DNA from: CAWFFV01 sp963814985
GTDB lineage: Bacteria > Chloroflexota > Ktedonobacteria > Ktedonobacterales > Ktedonobacteraceae
Assembly (NCBI GenBank): GCA_963814985.1
Contig: CAWFFV010000119.1
Coordinates: forward strand, 52,307-116,306
Direction of reading: 5' to 3'
DNA length: 64,000 bases
Part shown: positions 22,016 through 30,973 of the stretch, in pieces
How the letters are laid out: every line of letters begins with the position of its first letter
Position numbering within the stretch: position 1 is the first letter of the stretch
Made by a program: the position numbers and the translations under genes
Notes under the pieces: generated by a model
The model's input: only the letters and a program-made list of their open reading frames with translations
What the model was told of the DNA's origin: nothing
Database searches by the model: none

Positions 22016-22083
22016 TTTTTTTGTCGTCTAGTAAACTTAGTTCTCTTTGTTGACTTTGTTTTCCTATGAGAAATGAGGTGTTT

Positions 22084-22260
22084 CATGTCTCTTACCCCTT
22101 CGGCACCCACGGTTCCGCGCTGGATCAATCGTCTCGTGATCTGGTTACTGGCGCTCACCTTTTCATCCACTCATGAGCCGCACTACTATGCTGTTGACCT
22201 TTACCGGGCGACAAAGTGGGCGTCGTTATACAATCCCTGTGCGGATTGAGTGCTCGTCTT
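22084..22260 (+). pseudogene. Truncated F420H2-dependent nitroreductase (DDN) family fragment
   Basis: ATG 22084 begins MSLTPSAPTVPRWINRLVIW. After one frame change it continues LLTFTGRQSGRRYTIPVRI, the hallmark of deazaflavin-dependent nitroreductases. The gene then ends because it is joined to the 3' side of the convergent hutU gene. About the last two thirds are missing. The junction looks like a rearrangement point. Confidence 0.65.
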
Positions 22261-23988
22261 TACTGCTATCGTTTTTAACCTGATAACTTCAGTTAAAAAC
22301 CATCGGCAATTTAATCCCTTTTCCCTGGCACACTCAATAGCTTCATCATAACCTGCGTCCGCATGGCGCATGACACCAGTTGCCGGATCATTGGTGAGCA
22401 CCCGTTCCAGGCGATTTGCTGCTTCCCAGGTGCCATCGGCAACGATAACCATACCCGCATGTTGCGAAAATCCCATGCCGACACCACCACCATGATGCAG
22501 GCTTACCCAGGTCGCGCCGCTTGCGCAATTGAGCAGCGCATTAAGTAGAGGCCAGTCTGACACAGCGTCGGAGCCGTCCTTCATTGCTTCGGTTTCACGG
22601 TTGGGACTTGCAACCGACCCTGAATCAAGATGATCACGGCCAATCACCACCGGAGCGCTTAATTCGCCCGATGCTACCATGTCATTAAACGCCAGGCCAA
22701 GCTTTGCGCGATCACCCAGGCCCACCCAACAGATGCGTGCGGGCAAACCCTGGAATTTGATTTTCTTTTGCGCCATATCCAGCCAGCGGTGCAGATGCGG
22801 GTTATCCGGGATCAATTCTTTTACTTTTGCATCGGTTTTATAGATGTCTTCCGGGTTCCCTGATAGAGCCGCCCAGCGGAACGGGCCGATGCCCCGGCAA
22901 AACAAAGGACGGATATAAGCAGGCACAAAGCCAGGATAATCAAATGCATTTTGCACCCCGGCCTCATACGCCACCTGCCGGATGTTGTTACCATAATCGA
23001 CGACTGGAATACCCTGCTTATAGAACTCAAGCATAGCACGTACCTGCTTCACAATAGATTCCTTCGCCCGCTCGACATAGCTCTGGGGATCACGCTTGCG
23101 CAGTTCACTGGCTTCCGCAAGGCTCATACCGGCTGGAATATACCCATTAAGGACATCATGCGCAGAAGTTTGATCTGTTACCATATCAGGCTTAATTCCT
23201 CGGCGCACCAGCTCGGTATAGATTTCAGCCGCATTGCCCAGCAGACCGATTGAGAGCGGCTGCTTCAGATTGCACGCTTCACGGATTTGATTGAGTGCTT
23301 CGTCTAACGTACTGGCGATTGCATCGCAGTACCCGGTATCAAGTCGTTTCTGGATATGGGTTGCGTCACACTCAACGGCAAGCATGGAAGCACCTGCCAT
23401 TGTGGCTGCCAATGGTTGTGCTCCACCCATCCCGCCTAAACCCGCAGTCAGTATCCACTTTCCGGATAAATCGCCCCCGAAATGCTGGCGGCCCATTTCA
23501 ACAAATGTTTCATACGTGCCCTGTACGATGCCCTGACTGCCGATGTAAATCCACGAACCAGCAGTCATCTGGCCGTACATCATCAATCCCTTGCGGTCGA
23601 GTTCGCGGAAATGCTCCCAGGTCGCCCAATGCGGCACCAGATTGGAGTTGGCAATAAGCACTCGCGGAGCATCGGCATGGGTTCTAAAGACGCCGACCGG
23701 CTTGCCCGATTGAACAAGCAGGGTTTCATCGCCACCCAGATTTTTTAGCGTCTCGACGATACGGTCAAAACATTTCCAATTGCGCGCCGCTTTGCCGATA
23801 CCGCCGTAAACGATGAGTTCATCCGGGTTCTCCGCTACATCAGGGTCGAGGTTGTTCATCAACATACGCATAGCTGCTTCTTGCAGCCACCCTTTGCATG
23901 AAAGTGTGCTACCTCGTGGCGCACGAACGATGCGTGGCCCATCTGTCTTCGGTGTTGTTACCGAAGGTGTATTCTCGCTATTGGGCAT
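22201..23988 (-). CDS. hutU: Urocanate hydratase
   Basis: HutU turns urocanate into imidazolonepropionate in histidine degradation, using tightly bound NAD+. The 595-codon frame starts MPNSENTPSV at ATG 23988 and carries GSQGIVQGTYETF, the NAD-binding GGMGGAQPLAATM, SIGLLGNAAEIYTEL, DQTSAHDVLNGYIPAG and WVSLHHGGGVGMGFSQHAG. The last 30 codons are probably not native. At 22319-22322 a run of four T (A on the coding strand) appears one base short. Restoring it gives an ending KGIKLPMVFN with stop at 22289, which matches urocanase C-termini. No hutH, hutI or hutG is near, so this gene stands alone. Confidence 0.95.
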   Translation of the reverse strand: MPNSENTPSVTTPKTDGPRIVRAPRGSTLSCKGWLQEAAMRMLMNNLDPDVAENPDELIVYGGIGKAARNWKCFDRIVETLKNLGGDETLLVQSGKPVGVFRTHADAPRVLIANSNLVPHWATWEHFRELDRKGLMMYGQMTAGSWIYIGSQGIVQGTYETFVEMGRQHFGGDLSGKWILTAGLGGMGGAQPLAATMAGASMLAVECDATHIQKRLDTGYCDAIASTLDEALNQIREACNLKQPLSIGLLGNAAEIYTELVRRGIKPDMVTDQTSAHDVLNGYIPAGMSLAEASELRKRDPQSYVERAKESIVKQVRAMLEFYKQGIPVVDYGNNIRQVAYEAGVQNAFDYPGFVPAYIRPLFCRGIGPFRWAALSGNPEDIYKTDAKVKELIPDNPHLHRWLDMAQKKIKFQGLPARICWVGLGDRAKLGLAFNDMVASGELSAPVVIGRDHLDSGSVASPNRETEAMKDGSDAVSDWPLLNALLNCASGATWVSLHHGGGVGMGFSQHAGMVIVADGTWEAANRLERVLTNDPATGVMRHADAGYDEAIECAREKGLNCRWFLTEVIRLKTIAVKTSTQSAQGLYNDAHFVAR

Positions 23989-24156
23989 GATTGTCTCTTC
24001 CTTTCCTTGCCAGGTAGATGAATCTCTGGTTGAGTATATCTTATTTGCGTCGTGTAATGTCTGGAAAAGCTCTGCGATGAAACTATGAGGCTGAAGAAAG
24101 CGTGTTATCAGTACTGAGTATTTTTTTCGGAGAACCTTAAATAGAGGTGAGAGAGC

Positions 24157-24474
24157 TTGTTAGAATTTGACGAAAGCTATAATGAACGTGATATTGAACT
24201 CTCTGTTGGAGAGGCATTTGCCATTCGCCTCCCTGAAAACCCAACAACAGGGTTCCGCTGGAACTTCGCATCGAGCGGCGAACCAGCGTGTGCGCTTCTC
24301 GACAACTCTTTTGAGATAGTTGCTGACCGTCCAGGCCGCGGAGGAAGCCATTCGTGGCAGTTCAGGGTTACGCAGGTCGGTCATGGGAAGATCGAACTCA
24401 TTTACCGGCGTTCATGGGAAAGAGAAAGGACGCCAGCGCGCAAGTTTACGCTGCACGTCTATACTTATACTTGA
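24157..24474 (+). CDS. Chagasin-type (I42) cysteine-protease inhibitor
   Basis: The 105-residue protein starts at TTG after GAGGTGAGAGAGC. It has the two loops that define chagasin: ENPTTGFRW (NPTTG loop) and RPGRGGSHSWQF (GxGG...W loop), plus a C-terminal RSWERERTPARKFTLHV strand. In the family these loops insert into the active site of papain-like peptidases. There is no signal peptide, so it would act inside the cell. A papain-like peptidase gene lies about 1.1 kb away (25584-27406), a plausible target. Confidence 0.85.
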   Translation: MLEFDESYNERDIELSVGEAFAIRLPENPTTGFRWNFASSGEPACALLDNSFEIVADRPGRGGSHSWQFRVTQVGHGKIELIYRRSWERERTPARKFTLHVYTYT

Positions 24475-24481
24475 CAGACTG

Positions 24482-24517
24482 GTGTGCGTGCGTAGTTCGG
24501 CTACTACGCACGCACAC
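24482..24517 (+). terminator. Hairpin after the inhibitor gene
   Basis: A perfect 14-bp stem (24482-24495 with 24504-24517) has a TTCGG-containing loop, 8 bases after the stop codon. It has no T run but is very stable. Confidence 0.65.
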
Positions 24518-24611
24518 TGGTAGCATATTACTTTACTGCACGACTCGTACTGTCCAGAAATCGCTTGCGAGGCCGCCAGTCAGATAGGCATAAAGCAGTG
24601 TAATTGCTCAT

Positions 24612-25469
24612 CTAGTTTTCCTCCTTTGGGTCTGGATACTTAATTCGATAGAGAAGAAACTCAAGAAGGCTCTTATCTCGCTTGCGATTATTGCAGCGTT
24701 GACATGCTGCGGTTAAATTTGTCCAATACTCCTCTCCTTGTTTGGCAATAGGCACAATGTGATCAATATGCTGCATAGGTTTTCCGCAGTAACAGCAGGG
24801 ATCATTGTAGAGAATTTCGACATAAAGCACGCCTTGCTCACTATCCTCTAATCTTTGCCCCCAATACCTTCTTCTTGCTGCTGCTCTTTTTTGCTCTCGA
24901 TGTCTGAGATAGGATTTGTGTGCTCTCTGTTTATATGTATCGAGTTTTCTATACTCGCGTTGCCTCTTGTTGATCTGGTCTCTATGTGATCTGGCATAAG
25001 CACCTACTTGCGCAACCATCGCTTCTGGATTTTTGTGATAACGTCTTTGTCCACTCTCGCGGTGGCATGTTAGACAAGTTCCGGCGTTTTTCCCTGTTCG
25101 CAAATTTCCTTGAACAAGAAGGTGCCCATTGACGCAAAATCCATCTTTCTTAGGGATGCGTTTTGGTCCTGGTTTATCTGCTTTTCTCGCTCTTTCTCTT
25201 TCACGATGGCACGCGAGGCATTCACGCTTTCCTTTGCGTAAGTTCTCTTCAACAAGAGGATGTCCTTTGGGACAATGCATTTTAAGTAGTTTGAGTGGAA
25301 GTGCCGCCCGCCTCTTCTTTTTGTAAGCAGTGGAATGCTTTGTATTACAGGACTTGCAGAGGTTATTGAGTTTATCTTTTGATCTCTGGTTCTTGTGGAA
25401 GAACTCAGATGTTGCGGGGAAGTAGTGTTCGCAGGCAGCACAATATTTCTGTGATACAATATCACTCAT
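24612..25469 (-). CDS. HNH endonuclease with several zinc-binding motifs
   Basis: The protein (about 285 residues) starts at ATG 25469 with TAGGAGC six bases upstream. The C-terminal HNH domain reads CCYCGKPMQHIDHIVPIAKQ and LTAACQRCNNRKRDKS, with the DH and N/R residues of the beta-beta-alpha-metal site and two CxxC pairs. Before it lie repeated small Cys/His motifs (CAACEHYF, CKSCNTKHS, CPKGHPL, CLACHRER, CVNGHLL, CLTCHRE) and a very basic linker. It looks like a free-standing homing-type or phage-type HNH nuclease. It lies directly downstream of the intein-bearing peptidase gene on the same strand. Confidence 0.85.
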   Translation of the reverse strand: MSDIVSQKYCAACEHYFPATSEFFHKNQRSKDKLNNLCKSCNTKHSTAYKKKRRAALPLKLLKMHCPKGHPLVEENLRKGKRECLACHRERERARKADKPGPKRIPKKDGFCVNGHLLVQGNLRTGKNAGTCLTCHRESGQRRYHKNPEAMVAQVGAYARSHRDQINKRQREYRKLDTYKQRAHKSYLRHREQKRAAARRRYWGQRLEDSEQGVLYVEILYNDPCCYCGKPMQHIDHIVPIAKQGEEYWTNLTAACQRCNNRKRDKSLLEFLLYRIKYPDPKEEN

Positions 25470-25583
25470 GGCAAAGCTCCTAACTTTGTCGTCACGCCTG
25501 GGGATGCTTGCAACATCGCTCAGGCGCCACATTATTTTGTTTGATTAATTACACCACAAACCTGCTCTGGAAGCCATCTTATC

Positions 25584-27406
25584 CTACTTTACTGTTCTGA
25601 TTACCCAAAAGTCTGAGGATAGCCCAAGATGAGTTAGGTATTCATAGGGTAGAGTAAAGTAGCCCTTCATTGCCACCCCAGTCAGTACCCCACGAGTTTC
25701 GACAGTGAACCACTGATCTGCGTCACTGTACCCAACGCACATGACCGCATGTCCTCCAAGTACACTCTCAGTGGTTGTGGCATTGGTGCATGGCCGGTCT
25801 GAGCGACTTCCGCACTTTCGAAACTTTCATAGACTGTAAAGCCAAAGACGAATGGGTAGCCAGAGGCCAGACATCCTTTCATCTGATTGAGGTTTTTAGT
25901 CACCCGGTGATAGAGAACCGCCTTATGCTGAAGAGCAGCTTGATAGCAGGCATCCGTCGGCTGTACCGCAAATTGCGCAATATCATATGGCCATAGATCT
26001 TCGGAACAGGCTCCCTTTGTGCCTACGCTCTTTACACCATCGCGGATCTGCGCGCCACTATCTGAGCCAACAGTGCCTTCTATTACGCGTTCATTATAGT
26101 AAATGAAGAGTCGGGACGGAACAAAAGGGGTGAGATTTTGTTTTATTTGATCAAATTCAATTGCACCTGCGATGGCATTTGCTGTACAGTTCCCTGATAT
26201 AAGGATTTTCCCCTCACGGCGCGTCACTAGCGTATGATAGGTCGGCACCTCAGCACAAAACACTTCTCCTTCATAGTCTTCTGTAAACCAAACTTCAGCC
26301 CGCTCAACTGAAAGGTTCTTTACCTCACAAACAGAAACACGATGCTCAGGTAGAGTGCCAACAATCTGCCTTCCATCAGCAGTCATAGCACTACGAGCCT
26401 GACGAACAGTCATCCTGGTTTCGTTACCAGACATGAAGATCAGAGCCTGTAGATCAGAAGCAAGTTTTGATGAAGAGGTGTAATGGACTCGCATGCCACG
26501 CTGTTCACTCCCATCGCCAGCAAAGTGACCGGCAAGAAACTCCCCCATCATCTCGGCATTGAGATGAAAAAGAAAGGCAGGAACAAATTTCTCGCCAGCT
26601 TTCACACCTTCTAACCCAAGAGATGCCATTGCTTCATAAACACGACGATTCTCAAATGTGAAACGATCTGCAAGTTCCAACGCTGAAACACCAACCTCGG
26701 CAAGGGTTTCACGCACGAACGCTTTTTCCCGTTCCTTAGTCGCTGCGATCTGTATCTTATACGATACTCTTCCCTTATTCTGATCCCGCTTGAGCATCGT
26801 TCCTTCAGCAAGATAAATGCCAAGAAAACGCACCCAAGATTTAAGCGGAATATCTTTCGGTTCACGCTGCTCCCTATGTTTATGCTCGACTCCAGGAAGA
26901 GTAAATGTATCCGTTTGAATATTGCCTTTCCATTGAACGCGGTTCATGAGGCCAAAGTACCAACCAACATCTTTTGCCGCAATAAGCTGATAACTTGTAC
27001 TCAATGTCCGTTTGCTCTCATCCCATTTCCGTACAAGCATCTTGTGATCTGGCGTTACCTTAAAGTTGAGAGATCGATTAGCAACGCAATGCATTTTTCC
27101 TTTATAAGGAAAACGCACAATGCGAACAGGTGCCTCAAAGAAAAGTTCAGCGGTTTCAGGATTCACAGTTGCCAAACGCTCTGAGCCATCCAACTCAGAA
27201 AAGGGCTTAAACCCGCGATCTGTCAAAACTTCTGTCTTATCGTCATGACATGATCCCAGTTGACCCTGGTCATAGACCGGAGGACAGGCTGATGTAAGAT
27301 CAATACTGGCTGGCAATGCTCCTATTACTTCTAGAGGTGCTGCATAGTGATAATCTCTTTGATCAGGCAAATCCGGTATCCAACCATAGCGTGCGATTTG
27401 AGGCAT
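25584..27406 (-). CDS. Papain-like (C1) cysteine peptidase with an in-frame intein; C-terminus frameshifted
   Basis: The N-extein (residues 1-52) ends PPVYDQGQLGS and the C-extein begins CTANAIAGAIEFDQ. Spliced, they give QGQLGSCTANAIAG, the active-site motif of bacterial papain-like peptidases, with Cys407 as nucleophile. The intein is residues 53-406. After PMPQP (around 25780) the frame shifts. The other frame holds VLGGHAVMCVGYSDADQWFT with the catalytic His. A further shift gives RNSWGTDWG with the catalytic Asn, and then KGYFTLPYEYLTHLGL, ending at 25584. The whole peptidase (about 270 residues after splicing) is therefore present but needs two to three frame corrections. There is no clear signal peptide. 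The chagasin-like inhibitor nearby may restrain it. Confidence 0.85.
26189..27250 (-). other. Intein with LAGLIDADG (DOD) homing endonuclease
   Basis: The intein is 354 residues. It starts with Cys (CHDDKTEVLTDRGF, block A) and has TPDHKMLV (block B, with the TxxH pattern). Two LAGLIDADG-like helices follow (WVRFLGIYLAEGT and EFLAGHFAGDGS), both with their acidic residue. It ends EVPTYHTLVT...ILISGN (blocks F and G). The last two residues are Gly-Asn where His-Asn is usual, so splicing must work without the penultimate His. The +1 residue is the catalytic cysteine of the host peptidase. Confidence 0.88.
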
Positions 27407-27444
27407 ATTGTAATCTCCTTCTTTAATTGTATGCCACTATACTT

Positions 27445-27461
27445 AGTATAATATACTAAAA
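27445..27461. promoter_or_regulatory. Palindrome in the promoter region of the peptidase gene
   Basis: TTAGTATA-A-TATACTAA is a perfect 17-bp palindrome about 40 bases upstream of the peptidase start. It could be an operator or overlap the -10 box on the minus strand. No matching regulator is next to it. Confidence 0.4.
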
Positions 27462-27684
27462 AAACAACTTCAAGGGTTGGCTGGCTTGCAATTTCGCTGG
27501 TCCCCCCTGCGTCACGTTCTGGCTGAATTTTAGTTCTACTAGAGAAACGTATATGGTCTTGTTATTTAAAGCATGGCTTTCCTGCAGTTTCTCCACAGTA
27601 TTGTTCTGAGCAAAATGTGTTCTTATTTTAATTTTAAGGGAATTGCGAAGATTAAATCGTCCCAGATATCGGCGTTTGTAAATT

Positions 27685-27705
27685 CTCTATAGTAGAGCTA
27701 TAGAG
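27685..27705. promoter_or_regulatory. Palindrome upstream of the transglutaminase-like gene
   Basis: CTCTATAG and CTATAGAG are separated by five bases (TAGAG), about 120 bases before the start at 27828. It may be an operator. The rest of the 27407-27827 gap shows no gene. Confidence 0.4.
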
Positions 27706-27827
27706 AGAATGAACTTTGATATGAAACTTGTTTCTTTTATTCCTCTTCCATTACAATTACAAGAAAGATATGTGTTTAGTAATAACCGGAAAACACCGTC
27801 AGTGTGCCAGCGAAAGGAAGATCATCC

Positions 27828-28527
27828 ATGAAACATAGCACTGCTACAAAACATATACAACCAACGCCTATCCTCAACAGCAAACATCCATTGCTGGTCC
27901 GTTTCACCCAGGAATTGCAGGCAGAACATCCGACTGACGATAGAACCTTTTTGCAAATGGCACATCAGCGACTCTCGGAGCAGCTATCTCCGATCTATAC
28001 GCTCAGGGAGCGCCAGCCTGCCTCCACCACATTTGCGCGGGGATGTGGCTCTTGCAGTCAACGGATGGCAGTGTTGGAAGCGGTTGCACGTGGCGCTGGC
28101 ATTGGCACACGCTCACGCGCACTCTGGATCGATGGGCAATTTTGGTCCCAGCGCTTTGAGAGGCTGCATTGTGTCCTGCCACGACGCGTCCTGCTTGCAT
28201 GGCCAGAGTTCTTCCTCGATGGCCATTGGGTTAACTTTGCGGAACTTTACGGCTCCCTTTCTCAACTCGCTGAGCGCGATCACAATGGCTTCTCCAATGC
28301 CACAGGCGAGACCCTTTTCGAGGCTGTGAGCCGTACTGCCGTCGAATTGGCATGGCCACGCAAGTTGTTCTTCCACTGGTGCTTCTTGCGACCTCTCCGG
28401 TTTCGTCGTAGCCGATCATGGGATCTTCCCTTCACGTGATGCTGTTTTTGATCATTATGGCCTGTTTATACATCAACCTGGAGGCTGTCTCTTTGAGTTG
28501 ATTTTTGGTGGACGCAAAGTTGCTTGA
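27828..28527 (+). CDS. Transglutaminase-like cysteine-protease-fold protein, one frameshift
   Basis: Translation starts at ATG 27828 with GAAAGGAAG eight bases upstream. The sequence GCGSCSQRMAVLEAVARGAG gives the nucleophilic Cys at the start of a helix, followed by TRSRALWIDGQFW and WPEFFLDGHWVNFAELYG, as in transglutaminase-like domains. The His-containing strand appears as LLAWPEF rather than the usual HxW, so the triad may be incomplete. Near 28355 the frame changes. The continuation (GFVVADHGIFPSRDAVFDHY and GGCLFELIFGGRKVA) runs to 28527. The role is unknown; there is no signal peptide. Confidence 0.6.
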
Positions 28528-28554
28528 TGAAGGAGAATAAGCAGCTCACATCAA

Positions 28555-28599
28555 ACCAGAGCGAGCTACCGCAGGTGGTGAGCAGACCTGAAGAGTGAC
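28555..28599 (-). repeat. Palindromic mobile repeat, copy B (one end only)
   Basis: Only the CTACCGCAGGTGGTGAG hairpin part and the terminal ACCTGAAGAGTGAC remain, closely matching the right side of copy A. It is a truncated copy. The remaining bases to 28860 hold no gene and probably contain the promoter of the next one. Confidence 0.65.
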
Positions 28600-28860
28600 C
28601 AGATAGTTATCTTGTTCCCAAGCATTACGCTATGCTATAATCTGACGAGGAAAAACATCCTTAATGTACAATATTATACGTACATCGGAAAAATGCAATT
28701 ATTTTTTCCCTTGAGCAGAGATCTGCTGCTTGTGGGCTATCCGTAAAGAGAAGACCGTCACCTGCGTTATGGCGCAAACTAATACTGTCTCCCCTGCTCC
28801 ATGCATGGCTCAATCACCCTGTTGATGTACCGTGCTGGATGCTCAGGAAAGGACCTTGAA

Positions 28861-30669
28861 ATGATTGATCCTGATAGCGAATTGGAACCACGATACCGCT
28901 CGGTTATGACAACTCCGGATTGGTATCAAACAAATATACCCTGTCAGGTAGGATGTCCCGCCCATACCGACGTTGCTACCTACATTGGTTTAATTTCACA
29001 AGCCCGCTTTGATGAGGCATATCTGCTGAACCGCAAGGCCAATGTTGTTCCTGGCGTGCTTGGGCGCACCTGTGCACGTCCCTGTGAGCCTGTCTGCCGC
29101 CGTAATAAGGTTGATGGCAAGCCCATTGCTATCTGCTGGCTGAAACGTGCCGCCGCCGACCACCGCGAATACCGTCACCATGCTGAACCTCCACCAATTA
29201 CCAGAGACAAGAAGGTGGCAATTGTGGGAGCCGGTGCTTCTGGCCTGGCAGCAGCGCGTGATTTGCGTGAGATGGGTTACCCGGTCACTATGTATGAGCA
29301 ATATCCCACAGCTGGCGGTGTGATGGTCAATGGCATTCCGGTCTGGCGTCTTCCCCGTGATGTCACTCGTGAAGAGTGTGATGAGTATATGGAAGATATT
29401 GGGGTAGATGTCAAGTACAATGTCACGGTTGGTCGTGACGTAAAGCTTACGGACCTGCTTAAGGAACATGACGCCGTCTATCTCGCTGCCGGTTGCTATA
29501 TCCCGAATCCTCTAGCTGGTCCCGATAACAAGATTATTCCTGGGGCAGATCTCAAGGGGGTCGATGATGGTATCCGCTTACTGGCAAAAACTAATTATGG
29601 TGAGCCTGCCTTTATTGGGAAGCGTGTAGCCGTTCTTGGTGCAGGCTTCACTGCAATGGACTGCTGCCGCACAGCGATCCGTTTTGGTGCCGAGAAGGTC
29701 TATGTGATGTACCGTCGCTCCAAGGAAGAACAACCTTCCGACGAGTACGAAGTTGACGAGGCGGTGCTTGAGCATGTGGAGTTCCAGTATCTTGTCACAC
29801 AGGTGGCGGTCTTGAGTAAAGATGGCATTCATGCCAGTAGTATACGCTTTATACGCAACACGCTGGGTGATCCCGATGCTGGTGGCCGCCGTCGCCCGAT
29901 TCCTATTCGTGGTAGTGAATTCGAGATAGAGGTAGATACAGTCGTTCCAGCCTTCGGTCAGTATAGCGATACATCGTGGTTACAGGCCGATGAGTTAAAC
30001 CTTGAGGTCGATAAGTATGGTGTTCCTTTGATAGGCTTTGACAGCTGGATGACAAGCTATCCAGGTCTCTTTGCCGGAGGAGACTATACACTAGGGGCAC
30101 GCAACCTGATTTCAGCTATTGGCGATGGACGTGATGCAGCCGCAGCCATCAACCGCTATCTTGGCGGTGTCGATAAAGCTGCCGAAGCAGCGGAAGAGAT
30201 TGAGTTACCCGACTATCGCCGTGGTATGGTTGATAACTACGAGTCCATTCCACATCAGATGTTACCTTCGTTGCCGTTGAAGGATCGTTATAGCAACACA
30301 CGTGAGACTGAGACGGGCTATACTCCTGAGCAGGCTGTGATCCAGGCTCGCCGCTGTCTACAATGCCAGTTGAATATTATGATTGATCCATCGATCTGTA
30401 TTCTCTGTTCTGGCTGTGTTGACATCTGCCCCTATGACTGCATCAGCATGGAGGGACTCTCCCGCGTCGTCAAGGGTGATCCTATGCACAAGGGCACTCA
30501 GAATTGGACGGGTGGTGCAGATATGATCATCGATGAAGAGAAGTGTATCCGTTGTGGCCTTTGTATTGTGCGCTGCCCCACGGATGCCATCTCAATGGTT
30601 CAATTTGAGGTTGCCAGCCCCAATGATCGCTGGACGGTCTCGAAGATTCCAATGCTAAATATACGTTAA
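28861..30669 (+). CDS. GltD-like NAD(P)H oxidoreductase with N- and C-terminal iron-sulfur domains
   Basis: The protein (about 602 residues) starts at ATG 28861, where GGAAAGGACC is well placed; an in-frame ATG at 28801 lacks a site. Domains in order: an N-terminal Fe-S domain (CQVGCPAHTDV, then CARPCEPVCRR), an FAD-binding Rossmann fold (KVAIVGAGASGLAAARDL), an NAD(P)H-binding fold (RVAVLGAGFTAMDCC) and a C-terminal 2[4Fe-4S] ferredoxin (CILCSGCVDICPYDC and CIRCGLCIVRCPTDA). This is the plan of the small glutamate synthase subunit and of dihydropyrimidine dehydrogenase electron-transfer parts. No glutamate synthase large subunit is near, so it probably feeds electrons to or from ferredoxin for another enzyme. 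Confidence 0.88.
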   Translation: MIDPDSELEPRYRSVMTTPDWYQTNIPCQVGCPAHTDVATYIGLISQARFDEAYLLNRKANVVPGVLGRTCARPCEPVCRRNKVDGKPIAICWLKRAAADHREYRHHAEPPPITRDKKVAIVGAGASGLAAARDLREMGYPVTMYEQYPTAGGVMVNGIPVWRLPRDVTREECDEYMEDIGVDVKYNVTVGRDVKLTDLLKEHDAVYLAAGCYIPNPLAGPDNKIIPGADLKGVDDGIRLLAKTNYGEPAFIGKRVAVLGAGFTAMDCCRTAIRFGAEKVYVMYRRSKEEQPSDEYEVDEAVLEHVEFQYLVTQVAVLSKDGIHASSIRFIRNTLGDPDAGGRRRPIPIRGSEFEIEVDTVVPAFGQYSDTSWLQADELNLEVDKYGVPLIGFDSWMTSYPGLFAGGDYTLGARNLISAIGDGRDAAAAINRYLGGVDKAAEAAEEIELPDYRRGMVDNYESIPHQMLPSLPLKDRYSNTRETETGYTPEQAVIQARRCLQCQLNIMIDPSICILCSGCVDICPYDCISMEGLSRVVKGDPMHKGTQNWTGGADMIIDEEKCIRCGLCIVRCPTDAISMVQFEVASPNDRWTVSKIPMLNIR

Positions 30670-30701
30670 CTGGGTATATTGAATGTTAATCCCATCCATG
30701 A

Positions 30702-30955
30702 GTCATCCCGAATTTTTCGAACAAGAGTTCGCATTCTCTCAAGCGGCTTGAGAAGCGGGATTGCAAAGGGCAGCCGCCCTTTGCCGGGGTTGCAGGGGTG
30801 TGTCCCCTGCCTCTTTCTTTCTCCTCTCGCGCCGCCTGCGGCGGCGCATAAAAGAAGTAAAAAGAGTTTTTCGGGGACACCCCGAACCCCGGCAGGGTGC
30901 TGTGCCCCCTGCACCCCCATTTTTTGGAACTTTTGGTCAAAAAGTTCGGGATGAC
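30702..30955. repeat. 254-bp inverted-repeat element of a second type
   Basis: The ends GTCATCCCGAA and TTCGGGATGAC are inverted, and the similarity extends over about 20 bases. The inside is packed with short GC-rich hairpins (GGGCAGCCGCCC, GCCGCCTGCGGCGGC, a GGGGTGTCCCC-type stem and GAACTTTTGGTCAAAAAGTTC). Open frames through it on both strands arise from its composition. It sits between two convergent genes. No other copy is visible in the window. Confidence 0.7.
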
Positions 30956-30973
30956 TATGGCGACACTTTCCCT

